Shown: positions 42,841 to 50,171 of the stretch, in pieces
Layout of the letters: the number at the start of each line of letters is the position of its first letter
How positions within the stretch are numbered: position 1 is the first letter of the stretch
Source: Parachlorella kessleri
Lineage: Eukaryota > Chlorophyta > Trebouxiophyceae > Chlorellales > Chlorellaceae
Length of the DNA stretch: 50,171 nucleotides
NCBI GenBank assembly: GCA_001598975.1
Contig: BBXU01001365.1
Location: 1-50,171, forward strand
Reading direction: 5' to 3'
The notes under the pieces: generated by a model
What the model was told of the DNA's origin: nothing
The model's input: the letters and a program-made list of their open reading frames with translations, nothing else
The model's database searches: none
Translations under genes and position numbers: made by a program

Positions 42841-44448
42841 CGCCGCCGGCAGTGGGCACGGGCGCTGTTTGGCAGCCTCCCCACCCCCCCTTGCTGGACG
42901 CAGGCTCCGATGGCCGGCCTTGGCCTGAGCCCATCCTCCCCGCTAGTGCACACTGGTTGGTGCCTTCGAAGGACCGGGTGTCTCGACTTGAGATGTTGTG
43001 CCTGTGCCCTTGCTGTGTGCTGAACGCTGTACGCATGTAACACAAGTAGTGTGGAGTGTGGCAGAGCTGGAGGCACAGGCTACTGTGCATAAGCTGCGGT
43101 CAATACTCCTTTCTGGCAGGCTGAAAAATGAAGACCATGTGCCAGTAGACAAGCTTGGGGCGGGTGAGTTAAACACTGAAAGCCCCGGTCGTGGGGTGGA
43201 CTGTGCGTCTGAAGAAGGGGATATTGCAATTCCCCCGGGCACTGGTGGTAGCAATTTGGTGCTTAGGGGAGTTGCGACTCCCTGTCGTAGCCGCACTCCC
43301 GCTCCCTAGCTGCAATACACTCAATGGGCAGTGCAAATTCTGTTCCACAACGGTCCGCTAGCCCGGCATCTGACATCTACAAGCTTGTTCTTCCACGAAG
43401 CCCTGTCACTGAAGGGAGTAGAAGGCACAAGGGCCGCTTTCAAGGGTCCTGCTGCCCTGTAAACCTGCCTCCTCCTTGGCTATGCACTGTCTGGAGCTGC
43501 AGGGTCAGCCAATCAAGCAAGGTCATTACTCTCCTCCTGTTCACATTGCCTGCCACCAATTACAGATACCTCTTAGGCAAGATACAGAGCATAACTGCAT
43601 AGACCCCTGTCAGCCCAGTATACCCGTACCTCCTTCCTGATCGCATTACCTGCCACCCTAAATACATATGCCTTGCACCAGCTCTCAGGGCCCAGATATA
43701 CCATCTTCTTAATCCACTACCTCCTGCCATCGACAAGTATGACAAGCCCCAGAGCGTGCCCCAAAGCGGACCATGCAGCCCCAACATCTACCCAGCTGCC
43801 AAATCTGCACATAGCACTACCTAACTCCATTCGTGGATCAAAGTGGCGCAGCAGACCACCAGCTAGGATGATTACGGGTGTAGGCAGACTGCCAAAAGGA
43901 CGAAGGAGCAAGCAGGCTGACAAGAGGAAGCAGATGTCCCTCATATCCAGCCAGCCTTCATTCTCCAGCCAGCCTTCATTTTCAAAACCTTTCAAACTTC
44001 CTTGCCATATCTAGTACAGAGCTGAGACCCAAAAAGGGTTGATGCATACGACAAGGCGGAGCAGCAGGCCGCAGTTGCACCTTCACAGCCCTCAACAATG
44101 CTAAGTTGTCATGCAACGGATATGTTTCAATGCCAACAATTTCTCAGATACTTCGCAGTTTTCACCTTTCAGAGGGCAGATTCTAATAGCATCCGACAGC
44201 ACCAGATAATTACTGGGTAAGTACATGAAACGAAATGTCAAGGCTGGCAGGTCCAACCTGCTAGGAGCCATGACCCGGCAGCATTCACCCAAAGATGCCA
44301 GGGATGCTTCCTTTCTCAGCCAGTTGCAGCGCAAACACGATGATCCCTGCGGCAGGAAAACCACCGGAGATACACATGCCAGTCTAAGAGCTTAGTCCCG
44401 CTTCCTTAGCAGCACTTGACGTGGCCTGAAGCAGCGTTCAGGAAGGAG
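42841..44448. other. Convergent intergenic region, EFL2 and envelope protein
   Basis: 1.6 kb between the stop codons of convergent genes. The first 200 bp are the EFL2 3' UTR with a TGTAA signal. From 43.48 to 43.75 kb there are degenerate repeats with a CCTGCCACC core. A short duplication of CCAGCCAGCCTTCATT lies near 43950-43980. Open frames are short and unrecognised. Confidence 0.55.
43483..43735. repeat. Degenerate repeat units related to the EFL1 upstream repeat
   Basis: Two or three units of roughly 60-90 bp share GTCAGCC at their start, a pyrimidine-rich middle and CATTxCCTGCCACC at their end (cores near 43548 and 43648, a weaker one near 43724). They look like the pair at 34932-35082 in the same orientation. 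Confidence 0.45.
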
Positions 44449-45350
44449 TCAAGCAGCATAGCCTCGCCCATGGGTAAACTTCACCCCCGTGAGAACAAGC
44501 ACAACCAGCGCGCTCAAGGGTCCCACATACTTGGCTGCGTTGGACTCGCCAGGTGGCTGGCTGGCTGACTCACCTGCCAGCAGAGACAAGTATGAGAAGC
44601 CCTCCACCGCCCCCAGCAGCCCAGCGGGCCCAGCAGGCAAGCCACTGCCAGTTGTAGCCTTGGTGTAGGCTGACCAGCCAACGACGCCCAGCACGACCAG
44701 GTAGCTCAGCCCCTCTGCAGGCACGGCACCGCACAGCAGCACGCCTTGCATGCACGCTCAGTCGACGGCCGCTTAACCTCTGTCTGTCTGCGACAAGCGT
44801 GTACGCAACGTAAACGCAGTTGTAAAGTCCGTTTGGACCCTAACCGGAAGCGAACCACCTCCAGTCGGGGTAAGAAGCGCAGTACACACAGCTGAAAAAC
44901 AAGCCCACCAACCTGCTGCACCCAGGGCGCCGCCAGGGCCAGGAGGGAGCCCCGAGCCGGTCGTCTTCAGCGTCCACTCAGACCACAGCACTAGTGGGTT
45001 GGCAACCAGCCCAAGCGCGATGGCTGCCTTGCCGGCCGTGCCCACATCCTCTGTCAGTGCTGCTCTCACACCGGTGGCCCGGGCCCTGCGGGGTTTGACA
45101 CCTGTGCGAAGGAAAACTTTCGTCGTCGTGCGAAGGAAACATTAGGGAAGGGCTTCCCTCGTGCAGTGATCGCTATATAACAAACCAGGGGATGCCATGT
45201 ATGTGAAGCCACGGCATCCAGGCTCCCTTGTCTGTTTACAAGCAAGTACGCTTGCAGCGCCTTCAGAGGGTTTGTGGGCGTCACTGTACCTTGGCTCACA
45301 GTGGAGAAAGGTCGCAGACCCAGACGAGCGGTGGACGCAGCGGCCAACAT
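44449..45350 (-). CDS. Chloroplast envelope-type small membrane protein
   Basis: Three exons, 45290-45350, 44913-45101 and 44449-44714, join in phase to 171 residues. The N-terminus (MLAAASTARLGLRPFSTVSQ, then KPRRARATGVRAAL) is basic and hydroxylated, as expected of a plastid transit peptide. The mature part has three or four hydrophobic segments and an internal duplication: TTGSGLPPGPGGALGAAEGL then VVLGVVGWSAYTK, repeated as TTGSGLPAGPAGLLGAVEGF then SYLSLL. The GLPxGPxGLLGAxEGxSYL pattern recalls a plant protein group located to the inner chloroplast envelope (Arabidopsis AT1G42960 type, from memory); its function is unknown. The tail has a final helix (LSALVVLVLTGVKF). Confidence 0.7.
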
Positions 45351-45852
45351 GGGTTCACGCCCAGTACGTCAAGTCAGGATCTTCCCCTTCTTGCAAACAA
45401 TTGGGCTGGGGCTGAGCACGAAGTTGATCTTTGGTACCAGCTATACGCACTTCTGTGCTAGATTGGAGGATTGGCTTACCTCAATGGGTTACTAACACCC
45501 CCCCCCCCACCCTTCGTTCATTGTGAACGCCAGCTGGTACGCCTTGTTAGAATAGTGGCAAGAGAGGGGCTACACACACACACACTCGAAGCAAGACCAG
45601 TTCTCAATGCGTCGCACCTAAGAGCATCAAGTTCTTTGGGTTTGGCACACGTTGCTCCAAATCTGCTATCCCTTGCACCGGGCATCCCTCAAACCTCTAC
45701 TAAGGTAGCTAGCCCTGCCTAGGTGTGCATCGTTCTTGACTCTATTCGAGCGCCATTCCCAAAACTTGCACAGGTCAGCCCAACCCACCCGTCCCTGGTC
45801 AACAACCAGCCAGTCTGCGTGCAAAACCGTGCCCCGCCCGACCCCGCCCGGC
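45351..45852. other. Spacer upstream of the envelope-protein gene
   Basis: 502 bp holding the promoter of the envelope-protein gene and the 3' flank of DPE2. It includes a poly-C tract (about 45498-45509) and a short CA run (about 45573-45584). No coding frame. Confidence 0.5.
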
Positions 45853-48800
45853 CTAGTCCGACTCGTAGTGCGCATAGACTTGTGGCAGCTCGGAGGCCTG
45901 GCACCGCCCCGACCGCAGCAGCATGGCCTGAACCTCCTTCAGCAGCGCTGTGTCCCCCTTCAGCTGCTCCAGACGCACGTGCATGCGGTACCGCCTGGGG
46001 CAGGAGGGCAGGAGGCAGCAGAGTTAGGGGGAGGGGCGAGCGGGGCCCAGCCAAACATCCTCAGAGAGACCTTGCAGTGCAGCTTCCTACAACCGGCCCT
46101 AGTTCTGGTGCTGGGCCCGCCGCTGAGCTATGCAGCCCGGGTCCGACAGTGGAGCCGGGCAGCACAGGGCACTGGCTGGCAGGAGCAGCACGACGTGCCC
46201 TTGCAGGACGAGAGCTAAGCCATGCACCTGGGCCCTAACCAAACACCGAGCCCCAGGGGCCTCCGACCCTCGTTGCCAGCCATGGCGTCTGGCCACGCCT
46301 CTCCCCCGCCACCCGCCTCCCTTCCCCTTCCTCCAGCGCAGCCTCACCAGTAGTGCTCGGGGTTGGTGGGGTCGTTGATGGTCTCCTCAGGAGCCGGCCG
46401 CGTGTTGTATGTGGAAGACAACCCGAAGACGTCCTGCATGCCAGCCAGGTGCAAACACTTGGGTGGGTTCAGGTGATAACTGCTAGTGACCCCGGCTCAC
46501 ATCACTGCGAAGTTCACCGGGCCACTGTGCTTGAACAATGAGTACCTGGCAGGGGGGGCCGGCAGCTTGGGTACCACATCACACAGCCAAGCTGGTGCCT
46601 TTGCATCTTAGCACCACAGGCGCACTGTGGTAGACAGCAAAATGCTCCCAGCAGCAGGGCTAGCTGCCCCGTGCAGTTTCACGTGTGCACTTATCACTTC
46701 AACAGCGGAGGGAGGCACCACAAGGATCAAAACCTGGGACTCAAGGGCAACATCTTCAAAATCATAACAGACAAGCTACCCCATTCGGTTTCTGTGGGCC
46801 GGCAACCCACCTGTAGCGGCAAGATGGTGAGGATGGCTGTGCAGTCGAGGTGCTGCTGCACGATGGCCTGCATGAGGGCGGGGCCGCACTTGGCGGGGGC
46901 GGGGCCCTCACCGCCCAGCGCCTGCGAAAGCAGGCACAGCAGCCGGGGCAGCCCAGCGTCAGGGGCCACGGACCAAGGCGCAGTCAAGGAGCAGTGGAGA
47001 TGTCCGCAGAGTCGCATGCTGCAGTAGTGCACATGGGCTTAGGAATCTTGGAAGCCAAAGGTCGCGAAATCTTACACGAAGTTCTTGTCCTCCAATGCCC
47101 ACCATCCCTGCCCCACTTCCCTAGCCACAGCGGCTTACCCACGCATCAGCACCAGCCCCCGCCCGCCTTTACCCCTCCCTTCCCCCATTCCACCTACAAC
47201 TGCACCCCCGCCCACCTACCCACCTTGTAAAAGTAGCGCTCCCGCCGCACGGGGTCCTCCTCCCACCATGCGCGCGTGGTCGTGGTGTCGTGGCAGGAGG
47301 GCGACGCGACTACCATGTAGGGGTAGCCCGCGGGGTCGCCAAACTCGGTGTCGGGCTCGGAGGGCATGCGCTGGATGCGCAAGCCTGCGGGGGAACGCAG
47401 GGGTGGCTGGGTTCCCGAGAAAGGGTGGGGGTGGGGCCGGGGGCGAGAGAGTGGGGGGCAGAACAGCTTACCACTCGTAAGGAATTTCGACGAGATAGGC
47501 GCGATTCACACCCCAGGCAAGACTAGCAGGTCCTACTTGACATGGACGCGGTGCAGCGACCCGGCCCTTTATGGGAAAGGGGAAGCACTTGCCAACATGG
47601 CTAACTGTGGACGCAGGCAAGCACACCTGATGCCCGGGTGCTTGGCACATGATGCGTTGTGCCGACCCCGGCCAAAGCCATGACGTGGCCACCCCGGTAC
47701 ACAAAACAGTACCCAGGCACAGCCAGGGTGTCTGTGTCTGTTGTGCATTCGCAATCACCAGAAAGCATACTGCACACTCCCTTCCTCTGCACACGCTGGC
47801 ACTTACCCTACAGACGTGCCCACCCGCACGCCTCCATATCTCTTGCCGTCAGCGCGCCTGCCCACCCTACCTCGCTTGTCCCACCCCCGATTGCCCTACC
47901 CACACCTCCGCAGGTGACAAAGCCCAGCGCCCAGCCCCTCCTGCCAACTCACCTATGACTCCCAGGTCTTCCATGGTGGGGTGCACGCAGGCGGGGATCA
48001 TCCCTAGGTCCTCCCCGCACACCAGCATGTCTGTGGCCCCCAGCAGCACCGGCAGCGTCTTGTGGCCGTGCTCAGCCCACAGGGCATCCTGCGCAGCACA
48101 GGCGGGCGGGCAGCAACCGTACAGAGCCCCATTTGGGGACGGAAGGGCATCGGCCGGCTGCACCGGGACTCGCTGGAACCTCAGGAAAACCGAGCAACTG
48201 CCAGGCTCTACACCCCGGCTTGCCCCCAGGCTGGTACATGTCTCCTAGCAAGCCACACAGCAGGCCGGCACCTTGACACACATCCAACAACCTTGTCAGG
48301 GCAGCACTAGGTGCCGCCGCCACCGTCTGTCTAGCTTGCGCTGGCACCCACAACCTGCACCTACACTCCCTCCCCTGCATGACACCGCCACCCACGCCGC
48401 CCCCACATGCACGCACAGCCCCCCGCCCCCCCTTGCTTCCTCCTCGCCCCCACCACCAGCCCGCCCCCCAGCCTTGCCCCCATGCCTGCCGGTGGTGGAA
48501 GTAGTCGTCGTGCAGGTGGTGCAGCTCGTCCCGCCAGGCCTTGTCCAGCTCCCGATAGCTGCTGGTCTCCATCAGGGCGATGCGCTGCACAACACACACC
48601 GGGGGCAGCGGGCGGTGCGGGTGGGCCTTGCCTCAGGCAGTCGCCAGTACGGACTCGCCGAACCAAAGCCACCCTTAACATGAGCGAGCTTAAGGTGTCG
48701 CTTGCCATGAAAAGTCAGGGCTTGCTATACCAAGCCCACCGGCCCTGCTGTCCTCGATCAAAATCAGTCCGCTACACAACGAACAACAGGGCGGTGACGT

Positions 48801-50171
48801 GCTCCTCTTATCATGGCATGCACGCATGCCAAGAGTAGCATAATGCACACCATCTGGCAAGCAGTCCTCCAGTCCGCCAGGGTAAGCCGGTGCAGAACGG
48901 CAGACTGTCAGACAGTCTGCAAATGACCAAGCCGCCACCTAACCAGCAATGCTGTGCTGCGCTGGGGCCGGAGGGCAGGCTCACAAGAGCCCGTGCCTTT
49001 TGAGGGATATACCAAGCAGGATTGCCTGAGATAAGAAATGCTGGACAGCGCAGGAGGATACAGGCTCTTTCCTGATGCCAACACCTGGCACTAGGAGAGG
49101 GCTTGCTGGGATGCAAGTGGCCAACCACCAACCAGCCAGGCAGGCTCACCGGGTAGAACTTGTTGGGATCTTCTTCATCTCGAAGCAGCACCACATTCTG
49201 CCGCAGCTTGAGCAGCCCCTCACGCACTTGGTCCACCTCGGCAGCCAGGTCGGCCGGCAGGCCCTTGCGCGGCTTGATGGCGCCTATGGCTGCCTCGCTG
49301 CAGCATGCGGCGGCCAGGCAGGGGCGCCATTTACCACCGCTGTTAACGGAGCAGCAGCGGAGGCTTGGGCAAACAAATATGTCATTCGCATGCCAGACAT
49401 TCGTAGGAGAGAATCAAACCGGGCTGATCAGAAGGCATGCAGGCAGGAGAATGTAGCCTCGCCAGAAGCCCTTGCGGTGCATCTCATACCCGCCGTGCAG
49501 GCAGCCGCCGCTCCGAAAGCCCAAAAGGAAGCCACGCCCTTGCCTGCTCTGCCACAGGACACCGCCTGTGAGCTCCCGTTCCCATCCCATCAGCCATGAC
49601 ACAGCCCCGACCTTCCAACAGGCCATCACCAGCCATGGCATCTGCCATGTAGCCAGCCAGCCAGCCAACCTGCATCCGCCGGCTCACCTTGCGAACTGCG
49701 GCCGCAATTTGTAGCGCTGGTTGCTAGTCTCTACCAGGTATTTGGCCGCCACCTCACCGGCCAGCTCCTCGCCAAACTGGTGCACCAAAATGCCCAGTGT
49801 GATGTACGGGTCACACAGCCTGCACAGCGGGCGGGGCAGAGCATGTTGGAGGTGGAGGGTTGGTTCACCAAGCCCCAGCCGAAGAGGTGCAGGAGGCATG
49901 TGAGTGACAAAAATGGCATGGGCCCTGAACGGAACACCCAGCGTGCTGCAGGGGGCTGATGAGGGGGCAGCCTTGCTCTTCCAGGGAGTGCATATCACCA
50001 GGGAAGAGGAGCTCCCACGGCAGGATAGGTAGGGCAGGGTGAGGAGCACGCACAGCACAGCACAGCATAGCCTGCAGGCAGAGAGGCAAGGAGGGCACCT
50101 AACCAGCGAACACTCGCTGGGGTATGTGTGTGTTGTGTGTGTGTGTGTGTGTGGTTGGGGGGCGGGGGGGG
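45853..50171 (-). CDS. DPE2: 4-alpha-glucanotransferase DPE2, C-terminal part
   Basis: Cytosolic disproportionating enzyme 2 (GH77) transfers a glucose unit from maltose to heteroglycan, in the pathway that uses maltose from starch breakdown. The 5' part lies beyond the right edge. Visible exons, in phase: 49688-49819, 49150-49297, 48486-48584, 47953-48088, 47224-47384, 46811-46921, 46348-46433, 45853-45994 (about 338 residues). Diagnostic DPE2 segments are VVLLRDEEDPNKFYP, HDDYFHHRQ, LVCGEDLGMIPACVHP (GH77 acid/base Glu), GLRIQRMPSEPDTEFG, SPSCHDTTTTRAWWEED (third catalytic Asp) and EETINDPTNPEHYW near the C-terminus. The end YAHYESD is followed by TAG. The intron after HHRQ appears to use a GC donor. 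The 350 bases at the right edge are probably intron. Confidence 0.92.
48900..48920. repeat. Perfect 10-bp inverted repeat in a DPE2 intron
   Basis: GCAGACTGTC, a single A, then GACAGTCTGC: a perfect palindrome with a one-base centre, in the intron between 48585 and 49149. Confidence 0.85.
50122..50154. repeat. (GT)n microsatellite
   Basis: GT dinucleotide run followed by a G-rich tract at the window edge, inside the presumed DPE2 intron. Confidence 0.9.

Overview
The window is nuclear DNA from a green alga (Chlorophyta, probably a trebouxiophyte of the Chlorella type; the class is inference). The support is GC-rich coding sequence, about 80 short spliceosomal introns in 50 kb with GTGAG/GTGGG donors and TGCAG acceptors, plant-type proteins (DPE2, plant-like GDPD, a chloroplast envelope protein) and translation factor EFL, which many chlorophytes use in place of eEF1A. 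I saw no bacterial operons, CRISPR arrays, rRNA or transposons. Gene models were built by hand: exon phases were added up and agree for every complete gene. One junction in the edge-truncated first gene does not agree.

Layout, left to right. A UDP-sugar transporter of the SLC35D type (minus, cut by the left edge) lies head-to-head with a TMEM234-like membrane protein (plus). Then come a 404-residue disordered protein of unknown function (plus) and a 16-exon TTI1 gene (TELO2-interacting protein 1, plus). A soluble epoxide hydrolase (minus) and a plant-type glycerophosphodiester phosphodiesterase (minus) follow, with repeat-bearing spacers around them. A 22-exon nardilysin-like M16 metalloprotease (minus, 21.3-31.7 kb) shares a 255-bp divergent promoter region with a PF16/SPAG6 axoneme protein gene (plus). 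Two tandem EFL genes (plus) follow, encoding identical proteins. The window ends with a small chloroplast envelope-type membrane protein (minus) and the C-terminal part of cytosolic 4-alpha-glucanotransferase DPE2 (minus, cut by the right edge).

This is a normal eukaryotic gene neighbourhood rather than one pathway. The genes cover Golgi sugar-nucleotide transport, PIKK maturation, epoxide and phospholipid turnover, proteolysis, flagellar structure, translation elongation and starch-derived maltose use. The points most worth a second look are: EFL paralogues with near-identical exons but diverged introns; an intact central-pair flagellar gene in a lineage that may lack flagella; a perfect P1BS-type phosphate-response palindrome just upstream of the GDPD; G-rich tandem repeats sitting directly on splice donors of the protease gene; and at least five apparent GC-AG introns.
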